From Myxococcales bacterium (GTDB lineage Bacteria; Myxococcota_A; Polyangia; Nannocystales; Nannocystaceae), in assembly GCA_020633335.1 (NCBI GenBank), contig JACKDU010000001.1:868001-932000 (forward strand): DNA of 64,000 nucleotides, written 5' to 3'. A program made the position numbers and the translations under genes. Numbering within the stretch: the stretch's first letter is position 1; each line of letters opens with the position of its first letter. Shown one piece after another: positions 1 through 8,743 of the stretch. The notes below the pieces were generated by a model. That model was not told where the DNA came from, searched no databases, and saw only the letters and a list, made by a program, of their open reading frames with translations.

Positions 1-1
1 G

Positions 2-313
2 GACGCGCCGAACCTCAAGGCCTACAAGGCCCGCCCCCTCGACGGGATCTGGGCGACCGCGCCCTTCCTCCACAACGGCTCGGTGCCGAGCCTCGCCGAG
101 CTCCTCAAGGCGCCGGCCGATCGGGTCAAGACCTTCCACGTCGGCTCGCGGGAGTACGACCCGGTGAACGTCGGCTTCGTCACCGACGCGGGGGAGGGGA
201 CCTTCCTCTTCGACACCAGCCAGGAGGGCAACGCGAACGTCGGGCACGACTACAGCGGGGATCTGAGCGACGAGGATCGGGGGGCGCTCCTCGAGTTCTT
301 GAAGACGATCTAG
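2..313 (+). CDS. C-terminal part of a di-heme cytochrome c peroxidase-like protein (5' end outside window)
   Basis: The gene enters from the left edge in frame 2 and stops with TAG at 311-313, leaving 103 residues. The segment GIWATAPFLHNGSVPSL is a hallmark of the distal half of di-heme cytochrome c peroxidase/RoxA-like secreted cytochromes, where it follows the second CXXCH haem motif. It is followed by a conserved-looking region containing FDTSQEGNANVGHDY. No CXXCH is present in the visible part, as expected if both haem sites lie upstream. These proteins are periplasmic or secreted and act in peroxide reduction or oxidative cleavage; which applies here cannot be told from the fragment. 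It has a typical GC-rich codon pattern. Confidence 0.8.
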   Translation, partial: DAPNLKAYKARPLDGIWATAPFLHNGSVPSLAELLKAPADRVKTFHVGSREYDPVNVGFVTDAGEGTFLFDTSQEGNANVGHDYSGDLSDEDRGALLEFLKTI

Positions 314-360
314 CGGGGCGCGGGAACCTTCGGCGGGCGGTGGTGTCGAGGCAGACCACG

Positions 361-1224
361 ATGCGCCGGCTCTCGCTCCTCGCGCTCCTCGTCGCCGCGC
401 TCCTCCTCCCCGGGGTGGCGTCGGCGGGGGGCGTCGCCTTCTGCGCCCGGGTCTTTCCGCCGTCGACGACCTCGATCGAGTGCCGGGAGCCGGCGGTCTC
501 GGACCTCGCGCCGCTGCGGGCGCTGCCGCGCCTCGAGGCGCTCCTCCTGGTCAACAACGCGGTCACCGACCTCTCGCCGCTCGCCTCGCTGACGCGCCTC
601 GAGTGGTTGACGGTCACCGGCAACCCGGTCGCCGACCTCGGGCCGCTCGCGGAGCTCGAGCGCCTCGAATACCTCAACGTCGGCGCGACCGATGTCCGCG
701 ATCTGAGCCCGCTCGCGGGGCTCTCCGCGCTCGAGACGCTCTACGCCTACGGGACGAAGGTCGCGGAGCTCGGGCCGCTCGCCGGCCTCGGGCGGCTCCG
801 GACCCTCGGCCTCGCGGGGACGCCGGTCGCCGATCTCTCGCCGGTCGCGGGCCTGGGCGCGCTCGAGGTCCTCGACGTGAGCGGCACGGCGGTCGTCGAC
901 CTCGGGCCGGTGGCGGGCCTGCGGGCGCTCACGCTCCTCAACCTGACCCAGACGGCGGTCGTCGACCTCGGGCCGGTGGCGGCCCTCAAGAAGCTCGAGC
1001 GGCTCTACTGCTCCAATAGCCAGGTGGTTGAGCTCGCCCCCCTGGCGTACCTGCCCTCGCTGATCTACCTCGGCCTCCTCGGCACCCCCGTGCGCGACGC
1101 CGGGGCGCTGGCCAAGCTCACGCGCCTGGAGACGCTCTACCTGCCGATCGGGGTCCCCAGCGCGCAGGTCGAGGCGCTCCGGCAGGCGCTTCCGCGGACG
1201 ACGATCCGCGTGTCGCCGAAGTAG
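361..1224 (+). CDS. secreted leucine-rich-repeat protein
   Basis: A 287-residue protein. ATG at 361 gives a clean signal peptide (MRRLSLLALLVAALLLPG, cleavage near ASA/GG), so it is preferred over an in-frame GTG at 340. After a short Cys-containing cap (FCAR...SIEC) the chain consists of about ten repeats of about 22 residues with the pattern DLSPLAGLxxLxxLxVxGTxV. This is an LRR solenoid of the internalin/bacterial type. It is probably periplasmic or extracellular and used for protein binding; the partner is unknown. The repeats are close to identical at DNA level. It lies 47 nt downstream of the cytochrome fragment on the same strand, and its stop is three bases from the end of the convergent lipoprotein gene. 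Confidence 0.85.
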   Translation: MRRLSLLALLVAALLLPGVASAGGVAFCARVFPPSTTSIECREPAVSDLAPLRALPRLEALLLVNNAVTDLSPLASLTRLEWLTVTGNPVADLGPLAELERLEYLNVGATDVRDLSPLAGLSALETLYAYGTKVAELGPLAGLGRLRTLGLAGTPVADLSPVAGLGALEVLDVSGTAVVDLGPVAGLRALTLLNLTQTAVVDLGPVAALKKLERLYCSNSQVVELAPLAYLPSLIYLGLLGTPVRDAGALAKLTRLETLYLPIGVPSAQVEALRQALPRTTIRVSPK

Positions 1225-1227
1225 CCC

Positions 1228-2202
1228 CTACTCGCAGACGATCTCGGTCCCGTCGTAGGTCTTGTCGGGCGGGCAGGTCCGGGCGGAGCTGCAGCCGCAG
1301 CGGCCGTCGACGCAGGCGTCCGCCCCCGGGGTCCCGGGGCACTCGCGGTCCTCGAGGCAGCCGCAGGTGCCGGCGATGCAGTGGGGCGCGTTGGCGACCC
1401 CCGCGCAGTCGGCGTCCTCGGTGCATACGCAGTGGTGCTGGGCGTCGCACGTCGTCGTTCCGTAGAACTTGCCAAAGGCCGCGCAGTCCTCGTTGGTCCC
1501 ACAATAGTTGGCGAGCGTGCAGCCGTTGAGGGTGACGTCCCCGAGCTCTGGCTTGCACGTTGAATCGTGGGTGCAGAGGACCGCCTCACCCCCGCCCACC
1601 AGCGGCTTTGAGGCCTTGATGTACCCGGGGGAGGGGCACTCGCCCATCGCGTCGACCGCCCGCGCGCAGACGCCTGGCCGCGGGTAGCCGTCGACGGCGG
1701 CGCAGACATAGACCCCCGGGCAATTGTCGGCGCTGTTGCAGAGGAAGCCGCCGTTGAACATCCCGAGCACGCAGATCTCGTCCTCGAGGCAGAAGGGCGC
1801 GTAGTTCTCGATGTTGTCGGGGTAGCAGATCCCCGACTTGCAGCGGTGCCCGTCGTCCTGGCCGCCCTTGAGGCAGTCATTGTCGTCGGCGCACTGCTCC
1901 TTGCAGAACCCGGAGTCGCCGCCCGAGCCCGGGGAGCCGGTCGTGCCGGCGCTCGCGCTCGCGTCGCCGCTGGTCGAGCCGCCCGAGTCGCTCGAGCCCC
2001 CCGAGGTGCCGCCGCTCCCGCTCGCGTCGGAGGCCGCGCTTGCGGTCGAGGTGGCCGCGGCTGTCGCCGAGGTCAGGCCGGTGATCGACGAGGCCTGGGT
2101 CGCCGAGGAGTCATCCCCTGTCTCGCCGCCGCTGCATGCGAGCGCGCCGACGAGGAGGAGGTACGCGGGGGTGAGGAGCGGCGCTCGCTGGATGCTTCGC
2201 AT
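1228..2202 (-). CDS. Cys-rich lipoprotein with Ser/Thr/Gly linker
   Basis: A 324-residue protein. The start at 2202 (MRSIQRAPLL) gives a type II signal peptide with lipobox GALAC (Cys23). A longer in-frame extension upstream has no signal-like character. The lipidated Cys is followed by a low-complexity Ser/Thr/Ala/Gly linker to about residue 110, then a Cys-rich region. Near the C terminus this has repeated units of the type C-x-EDADC...P-x-C...GTCGC and DRECPG...DACVDGRCGC, resembling the short disulfide modules common in myxobacterial surface proteins. It is predicted to be an outer-membrane or surface lipoprotein. No enzymatic motif is visible and the function is unknown. Confidence 0.8.
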   Translation of the reverse strand: MRSIQRAPLLTPAYLLLVGALACSGGETGDDSSATQASSITGLTSATAAATSTASAASDASGSGGTSGGSSDSGGSTSGDASASAGTTGSPGSGGDSGFCKEQCADDNDCLKGGQDDGHRCKSGICYPDNIENYAPFCLEDEICVLGMFNGGFLCNSADNCPGVYVCAAVDGYPRPGVCARAVDAMGECPSPGYIKASKPLVGGGEAVLCTHDSTCKPELGDVTLNGCTLANYCGTNEDCAAFGKFYGTTTCDAQHHCVCTEDADCAGVANAPHCIAGTCGCLEDRECPGTPGADACVDGRCGCSSARTCPPDKTYDGTEIVCE

Positions 2203-2347
2203 GGGATCACGGGGCCGCGGCGGGCGGCGGTGACGACCATAGCAGCCGCGCTCGCTCGTATCGCCGATGAACGCGGCGAGTCGCGATCGCAAGGACGAGC
2301 GCGTCCGAGCGCGGTCGACGGATCCGTCGACGCTGTAGCGAGCGCCG

Positions 2348-2752
2348 CTAGCCCCGCTTGAGCTTCGGCAGGTGCTCGCTCGCGGCGACGAGGAGCTCGC
2401 GGAGCGCCGGCGCCTCGAGGTCGGCCGGGCTCCGGAGCTTGACGTGGCGCAGCGCCTTGCCGCTCCCCTCGAGGAGGCCGGCGGGATCCGGGAGGTCGGC
2501 GCCGTAGAAGAAGCCGAGGTTGAGGTGGCGGCTCGCCGGCGCGAGGTAGCAGAAGTGCTCCGACATCTTCTTGGGGCCGACGCCGTAGCCGACGGTCCGC
2601 TGGGTGGCCCAGGGGACCTCGGTGACGCCCGGCATGACCTCGGCGATGAGGTCGCGGGCCGCCCGCGCGAGCCCCTGGATCGCCGGGCTCGCGTCGGCGA
2701 TCACCGCCTCGAAGTCGCCGTTGCCGCCGGTGGTGCGGATCGCGTTCGCCAT
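2348..2752 (-). CDS. DUF1801 (YdhG-like) domain protein
   Basis: A 134-residue soluble protein starting with ATG at 2752 (MANAIRTTGG). The core has the DUF1801 layout: an N-terminal helix, APE-like 'MPGVTEVPWATQRTVGYGVGPKKMSEHFCYLAP', split here as MPGVTEVPWATQR and GYGVGPKKMSEHFCYLAP, then LNLGFFYGADLPDPAGLLEG and a K-H-x-K segment (GKALRHVKL). Family members are small alpha/beta proteins of unclear biochemical role. No signal peptide. The neighbours are unrelated genes, so context adds nothing. Confidence 0.75.
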   Translation of the reverse strand: MANAIRTTGGNGDFEAVIADASPAIQGLARAARDLIAEVMPGVTEVPWATQRTVGYGVGPKKMSEHFCYLAPASRHLNLGFFYGADLPDPAGLLEGSGKALRHVKLRSPADLEAPALRELLVAASEHLPKLKRG

Positions 2753-2871
2753 CGCCGGAGTATCGCCTGCGCGGGCGATCTCGCGCATCTCGAAAATTCG
2801 CGGCCCGCGGGGCCGGGGAGGGGCCGCCGGGCTCTGCTATGGTCGCCGCGCCTGCGGGCGGAGGCGAAACC

Positions 2872-3726
2872 ATGGCGAAGCTCACCTTCCTCGGCGCCGG
2901 TCTGATCGGCGCCGGCCTGGCCGAGGCCGCGATCGGCCGCGGCGACGAGGTCACGGTCTACAACCGGACGCGGGAGAAGACCGCGCCCCTGGCCGCGCTC
3001 GGGGCCCGGGTCGCCGACACGCCGGCGGCGGCGATCGTCGGCGCCGATCGGATCCACGTCGCGCTCACCGACGACGTGGCGGTCGACGCGGTCCTCGCGG
3101 CCTGCGGCGAGGGCCTCGACGGCGCCCTGGTGATCGATCACTCGACGACCTCGCCGGCCGGCGCGGCCGCCCGCGCCCGCGCCCTCGCGGCCCGCGGCGT
3201 CCACTTCCTCCACGCCCCGGTCTTCATGTCGCCGGCCGGCTGCCGCCGCGCCCAGGGGATGATGCTCTGCAGCGGCCCGCGGGCGATCTACGACGGGGCC
3301 GCCGAGGCCCTGGCGGCGATGACCGGCTCCGTCCGCTACCTCGGCGAGGACCCGAGCCGGGCGGCGGCCTACAAGCTCTTCGGCAACGCGATGCTGATCG
3401 CCGTGATCGGCGGCCTCGCCGACATCTTCCAGATGGCCCGCGGCCTCGAGATCGATCCCGCGGCCGCGCTCGGCCTCTTCGACGCCTTCAACCCGCTGGT
3501 CGTCCTGCAATACCGCGGCAAGGCGATGGCCGCCGGCGACTTCACGCCGGGCTTCGAGCTGGCGATGGCCCGCAAGGACGTGCGGCTGATGCTCGGGTGC
3601 ATGGGCGAGCGCGAGAGCGCGGTCCTCCGGGCGATCGCGGCGCGGATGGACGCGCTGATCGCCGCCGGGCACGGGGCCGAGGATCTCGGGATCCTCGGGG
3701 CCGACCTGCCGGCGCGTGCGGACTAG
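2872..3726 (+). CDS. NAD(P)-dependent beta-hydroxyacid dehydrogenase family oxidoreductase
   Basis: A 284-residue protein. ATG at 2872 is chosen because GGAGGCG lies about ten bases upstream and the Rossmann motif GAGLIGAG follows directly. The N-terminal part is the 6-phosphogluconate-dehydrogenase-like NAD-binding domain. It includes the substrate-loop equivalent DHSTTSPAGAAA and FLHAPVFMSPAGC, and the catalytic lysine of this superfamily is at Lys168 in YKLFGNAM. The C-terminal half is the helical domain. The length is normal for 3-hydroxyisobutyrate dehydrogenase/glyoxylate reductase-like enzymes. The substrate cannot be assigned. It stands alone, about 100 nt before glnS on the same strand. 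Confidence 0.85.
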   Translation: MAKLTFLGAGLIGAGLAEAAIGRGDEVTVYNRTREKTAPLAALGARVADTPAAAIVGADRIHVALTDDVAVDAVLAACGEGLDGALVIDHSTTSPAGAAARARALAARGVHFLHAPVFMSPAGCRRAQGMMLCSGPRAIYDGAAEALAAMTGSVRYLGEDPSRAAAYKLFGNAMLIAVIGGLADIFQMARGLEIDPAAALGLFDAFNPLVVLQYRGKAMAAGDFTPGFELAMARKDVRLMLGCMGERESAVLRAIAARMDALIAAGHGAEDLGILGADLPARAD

Positions 3727-3825
3727 CGGCGCGTCTGTGTGTCCGGGCACGAGCGAAGCCATCCCGGGCTGACGCGCGCCCGCGCCCTCTGGTAGATTCC
3801 CGCGCGCCCCGGGGGGCGAGAGACG

Positions 3826-5538
3826 ATGAGCGTGAGCGACAAGAGCACCGATCCTGCGAGCGAGCGGACCGACGAGGGGCCGCCGAATTTCATCCGCGAC
3901 ATGGTCCTGGAGCTCCTCCAGCGCGACCCCGACGCCCGCCTCTGCACCCGCTTCCCGCCGGAGCCGAACGGCTACCTCCACATCGGCCACGCGAAGTCGA
4001 TCGTCCTCAACTTTGGCCTCGCCCGCCTGGCGCCGCAGGGGACCTGCAACCTCCGCTTCGACGACACCAACCCGGCGACCGAGGAGACCGAGTACGTCGA
4101 GGCGATCCAGGCCGACATCCGCTGGCTCGGCTTCCAGTGGGACGGGCCGGTCCACTACGCCTCCGACTACTTCGAGCAGCTCTACCGCTGGGCGCTCGAC
4201 CTGATCCGCGCGGGCAAGGCCTACGTCGACTCGCAGAGCGTCGAGGAGCTCCGCGAGGGCCGCGGCTCCTTCCACCAGGAGGGGCGGGTGAGCCCCTACC
4301 GCGAGCGCTCGATCGAGGAGAACCTCGACCTCTTCCAGCGGATGCGCGCCGGCGAGTTCGACGAGGGCGCCCACGTCCTCCGCGCGAAGATCGACATGGC
4401 GTCGAAGGACGTCAAGCTCCGCGATCCGCTGATGTACCGGATCCGCAAGGTCGCCCACCACCGCACCGGCTCCGAGTGGCCGATCTACCCGATGTACGAC
4501 TGGGCCCACGGCCAGTCCGACGCGATCGAGGAGATCACCCACTCGATCTGCACCCTCGAGTTCCAGAACCACCGGCCGCTCTACGACTGGTTCCTCGACA
4601 CCCTGGGGATCTCGCCGCGGCCCTACCAGACCGAGTTCGGCAAGCTCAACCTCACCTACACCGTGCTCTCGAAGCGCCGCCTCCTCCGCCTGGTCAACGA
4701 GGGCCGGGTGAGCGGCTGGGACGACCCGCGGATGCCCACCCTCGCCGGCATGCGCCGTCGCGGGATCACGCCGTCGGCGCTGCGGGCCTTCTGCGAGCGG
4801 GTCGGCGTCTCCAAGCACGACGGCGCCGTCGACATCTCGCTCCTCGAGTACTACATCCGCGAGGACCTCGACGCGACGACGCGCCGGGTCCTCGCGGTCC
4901 TGCGGCCGCTCAAGGTCGTCCTCGTCAACCTCCCGGAGGACGCGGCGATCGAGGTCTCCGCGCCCTACCACCCCAGCGACGAGGCCTTCGGCGCCCGCAC
5001 CCTGACGGTCACCCGCGAGCTCTACATCGAGCGCGACGACTTCATGGAGGACCCGCCGAAGAAGTACTTCCGCCTCGCACCTGGCCGTGAGGTCAGGCTC
5101 CGCTACGCGGCGATCATCCGCTGCGTCGAGGTGATCAAGGACGAGGCCGGCGAGGTCGTCGAGCTCCGCTGCACCTGGGATCCCGAGACCCTGGGGGCGC
5201 ACCCGCCCGACGGCCGCAAGGTCAAGGGGACGATCCACTGGGTCTCGGCGAGCCAGGGGCTCGACGCCGAGGTCCGCCTCTACGATCGCCTCTACACCGT
5301 CGAGGATCCGATGGGCCACGACGGCGACTTCACCGAGGTCCTCAACCCGGACTCGCTCGTCACCCTCCGCGGCTGCAAGGTCGAGCCGAGCCTGGGCGAC
5401 GCGCCGGTCGGCGATCGGGTGCAGTTCGAGCGGGCGGGCTACTTCTGCGTCGACCCCGACTCCCGGCCGGGGGCGGCGGTCTTCAACCGGACGATCGCGC
5501 TCAAGGACTCCTGGGCGAAGATCGCCGCCAAGAAGTAG
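3826..5538 (+). CDS. glnS: glutamine--tRNA ligase
   Basis: A 570-residue class I aminoacyl-tRNA synthetase that charges tRNA-Gln with glutamine in the cytoplasm. It has the GlnRS-type first signature PPEPNGYLHIGHAKSI (HIGH at residues 52-55) and RFDDTNP. The WPIYPMYDWAHGQSDAIE segment is typical of GlnRS, as is the KMSKS equivalent VLSKRRL. The C-terminal half is the two-barrel anticodon-binding domain (DDFMEDPPKKYFRL, LRCTWDPET). Length agrees with bacterial GlnRS. The start is supported by a GGGGGGCGAG stretch just upstream. Two unusual tRNA loci elsewhere in this window do not include a Gln tRNA. Confidence 0.97.
   Translation: MSVSDKSTDPASERTDEGPPNFIRDMVLELLQRDPDARLCTRFPPEPNGYLHIGHAKSIVLNFGLARLAPQGTCNLRFDDTNPATEETEYVEAIQADIRWLGFQWDGPVHYASDYFEQLYRWALDLIRAGKAYVDSQSVEELREGRGSFHQEGRVSPYRERSIEENLDLFQRMRAGEFDEGAHVLRAKIDMASKDVKLRDPLMYRIRKVAHHRTGSEWPIYPMYDWAHGQSDAIEEITHSICTLEFQNHRPLYDWFLDTLGISPRPYQTEFGKLNLTYTVLSKRRLLRLVNEGRVSGWDDPRMPTLAGMRRRGITPSALRAFCERVGVSKHDGAVDISLLEYYIREDLDATTRRVLAVLRPLKVVLVNLPEDAAIEVSAPYHPSDEAFGARTLTVTRELYIERDDFMEDPPKKYFRLAPGREVRLRYAAIIRCVEVIKDEAGEVVELRCTWDPETLGAHPPDGRKVKGTIHWVSASQGLDAEVRLYDRLYTVEDPMGHDGDFTEVLNPDSLVTLRGCKVEPSLGDAPVGDRVQFERAGYFCVDPDSRPGAAVFNRTIALKDSWAKIAAKK
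5081..5096. repeat. interspersed inverted repeat TGNCC-N4-GGNCA
   Basis: CTGGCC-GTGA-GGTCAG inside glnS. The codons here (GCA CCT GGC CGT, then AGG) depart from the strong G/C third-position bias of the gene. Confidence 0.6.
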
Positions 5539-5630
5539 GCCGCGCGGCCGCTGCGTTCGCGGAGGCGGCGTCCAGGCGGGCGCAGAAGATGCGCAAGGGC
5601 TCCGCGCGCCCCGCTCGCTAGCCTGGGCGG

Positions 5631-6335
5631 GTGACCTTCGTTCGCCCGCGGCTCTCCCGGCGCGGCCTCGGCCGCCTCGTCCTCGCCACCACCTTCCTCG
5701 TCATCGGCCTCGGCGCCTGCTCGGGTGACGACAGCGCGAGCACCGACTCGTCGACCTCGACGAGCACCGGCGAGCCCCCCGAGTGCTTCGAGGCGATCGT
5801 CTTCGACATCGACGAGACCCTGACGATCTCGAACGACGAGTGGGAGAAGCAGAAGAAGGACGGCACCTACGACCCGCTCGCCCGCGAGGCCGCGACCGAG
5901 CTGGTCCGGGCCTACGCCGATCGCGGCTACTACATCGTCTACCTGACCGCGCGCTCGAAGACCTGGGTGCTCGAGGGCACCGGCGAGACCTCCCCCGACG
6001 CGACCCACCGCTGGCTGGTCGAGCACCAATTCCCGATCGACGACGGGCGCTCGCGCCTGATCATGTCGGAGACGATCGTCTCCGGCGACGCCGCCCAGGC
6101 CTACAAGGCGACGTCCCTGATGGAGATGCAGGGCGAGGGCCTGAGCTTCCTCAGCGCCTACGGCAACGCGACCACCGACATCGGCGCCTACGCCGAGGCG
6201 ATGATCCCGAAGGACGTCACCTTCATCATCGGCGTGCACGCCGGCGAGGAGGGGACGGTGGCGATCGTCGGCGAGAGCTGGAAGCCGCAGCTCGACAACT
6301 ACATGCCGACCGTGATGATGGCCTGCGCGATGTGA
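5631..6335 (+). CDS. lipoprotein with HAD/LNS2 (lipin-like) phosphatase domain
   Basis: A 234-residue protein with a GTG start. A twin-Arg-containing type II signal peptide ends at lipobox GLGAC (Cys30), followed by a short Ser/Thr linker. The rest is a HAD-fold domain with the nucleophile motif DIDETLT. It also has the lipin/LNS2 features YYIVYLTARSKTW and SAYGNATTDIGAYAEA. LNS2 domains occur in lipins and in phosphatidylinositol-transfer proteins; in bacteria they are poorly characterised. The DxDxT motif is intact (D-I-D-E-T), so catalysis is plausible. It is likely anchored to a membrane facing the periplasm or outside. Substrate unknown. Confidence 0.8.
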   Translation: MTFVRPRLSRRGLGRLVLATTFLVIGLGACSGDDSASTDSSTSTSTGEPPECFEAIVFDIDETLTISNDEWEKQKKDGTYDPLAREAATELVRAYADRGYYIVYLTARSKTWVLEGTGETSPDATHRWLVEHQFPIDDGRSRLIMSETIVSGDAAQAYKATSLMEMQGEGLSFLSAYGNATTDIGAYAEAMIPKDVTFIIGVHAGEEGTVAIVGESWKPQLDNYMPTVMMACAM

Positions 6336-6405
6336 GCGGCGAGCCGCGGCAGAACTTGCGGAGATCCGCGGCCCGCAGCGCGCCTCGCTTCCCTACAATC
6401 GCCGC

Positions 6406-7212
6406 GTGCTCCGGCGACATCCGATCTCGATCTACTTCGCGCTCACCTTCGTGATCTCGTGGGCGGCGATGGCGATCGCCGTCGGCGAAGGCGGCTTCCC
6501 GGTGGCGCCGGAGCAGGCGGCGCAGATCGGCGGGGCGGCGCTCCTCGGCCCGACGATCGCCGGGCTCGTGATGACCGGCGTGTGCGGCGGACGGGCGGGC
6601 CTCCGCGACCTCCTCGCCCGCCTCCTCCGCTGGCGGGTCGCCGGGCGCTGGTACGCGGTCGCGCTCCTGACCGCGCCGCTCACCGCGTTCGCGGTGCTCA
6701 TGCTCCTCACGCTCCGCTCGCCCGAGTTCTCGCCGGCGATCCTCAGCGCCCCCGAGCCGCTGACCTTCCTCCTCTCGGGGCTCGCCGCCGGGCTCGCGGT
6801 CGGCCTCTTCGAGGAGCTCGGCTGGACCGCCTTCGCGATCCCGCGGATGCTCGCGCGCCGCGGTCCCCTCGGCGTCGGCCTCCTCCTCGGGATCCTCTGG
6901 GGGCTCTGGCACCTGCCGATGTTCTGGGAGGCCGACTCCTTCGCCGGCGGCCTCCCGCTGGCGCTCCTCATGGCCCGCCTCTTCGCCTGGCTGCCGCCCT
7001 ACCGCGCGCTGATGGCCTGGGTCTACGCGGGGTGCGAGAGCCTGCTGGTGGTCGTGCTCATGCACGTCAGCCTGGTCACTAGCCTCATGTGCATCGAGCC
7101 CGCGCTCTCGCGTGAGGGGGTGCTGACCTATGTGCTGGTGCGGGGAGCGGTGCTCTGGGTGTTGGTTGGCGGGATCGCGGCCGTGCGTCGGCGCGCCCGG
7201 TCGCGCCGCTAG
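6406..7212 (+). CDS. CPBP-family intramembrane glutamic endopeptidase
   Basis: A 268-residue integral membrane protein with a GTG start. Hydrophobic segments span most of the chain. The diagnostic motifs are present in order: FEELGWTAFAIP (motif 1, two catalytic Glu), GILWGLWHLPMF (motif 2, His) and MHVSLVTS (motif 3, His). This is the Abi/CAAX-prenyl-protease-like (CPBP) family, whose bacterial members cleave membrane substrates or act in bacteriocin immunity. The substrate is not evident from neighbours. The C terminus has a further TM helix and an Arg-rich cytoplasmic tail. Its TAG stop shares the tetranucleotide CTAG at 7209-7212 with the stop of the convergent downstream gene. Confidence 0.88.
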   Translation: MLRRHPISIYFALTFVISWAAMAIAVGEGGFPVAPEQAAQIGGAALLGPTIAGLVMTGVCGGRAGLRDLLARLLRWRVAGRWYAVALLTAPLTAFAVLMLLTLRSPEFSPAILSAPEPLTFLLSGLAAGLAVGLFEELGWTAFAIPRMLARRGPLGVGLLLGILWGLWHLPMFWEADSFAGGLPLALLMARLFAWLPPYRALMAWVYAGCESLLVVVLMHVSLVTSLMCIEPALSREGVLTYVLVRGAVLWVLVGGIAAVRRRARSRR

Positions 7213-8591
7213 CCCCCGCCCGGCAGCCCGAGCCCGGCGAGCGCCGGGTCGTCCGCGGTGAACCCATCGACCCGAAAGACGCCCTGGCCGTGGCTCTTCT
7301 CCCAGACGATCGTCCCGCCCTCGTCGACGATGAAGAAGCGGCCCTTCTCGCCCTGGTTGATCAGCGTGGTCCCGTCGGGGAGGCGCTGGGCGCTGCCGAC
7401 GACCGCGGAGAAGAAGCTCTCGGGGGGATCGGCGATGTACTCCCAGACGGGGAGCTCCGGGCCCCAGGCGGCGCCCTCGCGGGTGTAGGTGCCGTCGGGG
7501 GCGAGGGGCGGCGTGATCTCGACGACCGTCGACTCCTCGTGCTCGTCCGGGAGGCCGTTGTTGAAGATCGTCAGGTTGCCGGCGCCGGGGTAGCCGGGCG
7601 GGATCCAGCGGGGGTCGTGCTGGTGGTAGAGGTGGCGGCTCTCCAGGGGCGCGGCCTGGTAGGCCGAGGGGTTGCCCCAGCGGTAGAGGAGGTCGCCGCC
7701 GCGCCCGGCCTCGCCGCCGCTGTGGCTCGCCGCCTCGGCGCTGGTGGTCGAGTGATCGATGATCCAGATCTCGCTGAAGCGGAGCGGCGAGAGGACGATC
7801 TGATCGAGCTCGGGGTGGTAGTCGAGGCCGTTGATGTGGTTCCAGTCGAAGTAGAGCTCGCCGTAGTCGTCGATGAAATTGAGGTCGATGAGCTCGGGGT
7901 GATCGGCGACCACGCCGAAGGCCGGGGCCATCGGGTCGCGGTCCTGGATGATGTGATCCCAGACGTGCCACTCCCAGACGACCGCGCCGCTCGCGGGGTC
8001 GAGCTCGACCACCGAGTCCGGCCAGAGGCCGCGGCTCATGTCGATCGTCGCCGGGTCGCGGCCGGCCGCCTGCGCCTCCTCCGGGCTCTTGTACTCCCAG
8101 GCGATCGTCAGGATGTTGCCGCTCGGGAGGACGAGGAAGTCGTGGTGCTGGCGGTGGGTCTCGTCGGAGTAGACGAGCTCGGAGAGCGGGTCGCCGGCCC
8201 ACGATTGGCGCTCGAGGAGGCCGCCGACGCCGGCGAAGGCGAAGTCGTTGCCCGCGAGGCCGGCGCGGAGGAGCTCGCCGCCGGGGAGGAGGAGGGCCGC
8301 GCTCCCGGGGCGGGTCGCGCTCGTCCACGAGTGGACGACCGCGAGGTCGCGGTCGACGAGGTAGGTCTCGGTCTCGAGGAGCGGCGCGTAGAGGAAGTAG
8401 GCCGCCGGCGGCGCGGGCTCGCCGGTGCTCCCGGTGTCCGTCTCGCCGCCGCCGGTCGTCGACGTGGCGCTCGTCTCTGTGGTCTCGGGGCCGCCGCCCG
8501 CGCAGGCGGGGGCGAGGGCGAGGGCGGCCGCGGTGACGAGGGCGAGGAGCGAGGCGGAGCGGGGCGCGGGCATCGGCGTTCCGAAGAGCAT
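7209..8591 (-). CDS. lipoprotein, arylsulfotransferase (ASST)-like beta-propeller
   Basis: A 460-residue protein. It starts at ATG 8591 or at the second in-frame ATG 8573; both give a type II signal ending at Cys in LALAPAC. A Ser/Thr/Gly linker follows. The body resembles bacterial arylsulfotransferase (ASST) proteins, with blade-like repeats such as DGTTLINQGEKGRFFIVD, GGTIVWEKSHG, VVELDPASGAVVWEWH and LPSGNILTIAWEYKSP. Conserved His residues occur in HQHDFLV-type and DWNHINGLDYHPELDQI segments. ASST enzymes transfer sulfate between phenols in the periplasm. Whether this lipoprotein is active or only a propeller scaffold cannot be decided here. It ends convergently on the CPBP gene. Confidence 0.75.
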   Translation of the reverse strand: MLFGTPMPAPRSASLLALVTAAALALAPACAGGGPETTETSATSTTGGGETDTGSTGEPAPPAAYFLYAPLLETETYLVDRDLAVVHSWTSATRPGSAALLLPGGELLRAGLAGNDFAFAGVGGLLERQSWAGDPLSELVYSDETHRQHHDFLVLPSGNILTIAWEYKSPEEAQAAGRDPATIDMSRGLWPDSVVELDPASGAVVWEWHVWDHIIQDRDPMAPAFGVVADHPELIDLNFIDDYGELYFDWNHINGLDYHPELDQIVLSPLRFSEIWIIDHSTTSAEAASHSGGEAGRGGDLLYRWGNPSAYQAAPLESRHLYHQHDPRWIPPGYPGAGNLTIFNNGLPDEHEESTVVEITPPLAPDGTYTREGAAWGPELPVWEYIADPPESFFSAVVGSAQRLPDGTTLINQGEKGRFFIVDEGGTIVWEKSHGQGVFRVDGFTADDPALAGLGLPGGG

Positions 8592-8743
8592 ACTCGCGTC
8601 TCGAGGGTCGGCGCCTTCACGGCGCCGGGTCCCCGCCGATCGCGGCGGCGGGCTGCGGGGGCGCTGGACCCCGCGGAGCGGAGCATCGCTCGCTCGCGGG
8701 ATCGTCCTGCGCCGCGGGCCGGCGGCTGATAGGCTCGTGGGCG

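Noticed and set aside
2604..5319. Very long open frames on both strands over the oxidoreductase and glnS region
   Set aside because: They are Arg/Ala/Pro-rich shadows of the real genes caused by high GC; they lack family motifs and third-position bias. The same applies to 23259-25973 (+), 43340-45808 (+), 39751-42144 (+) and 56792-59005 (-).
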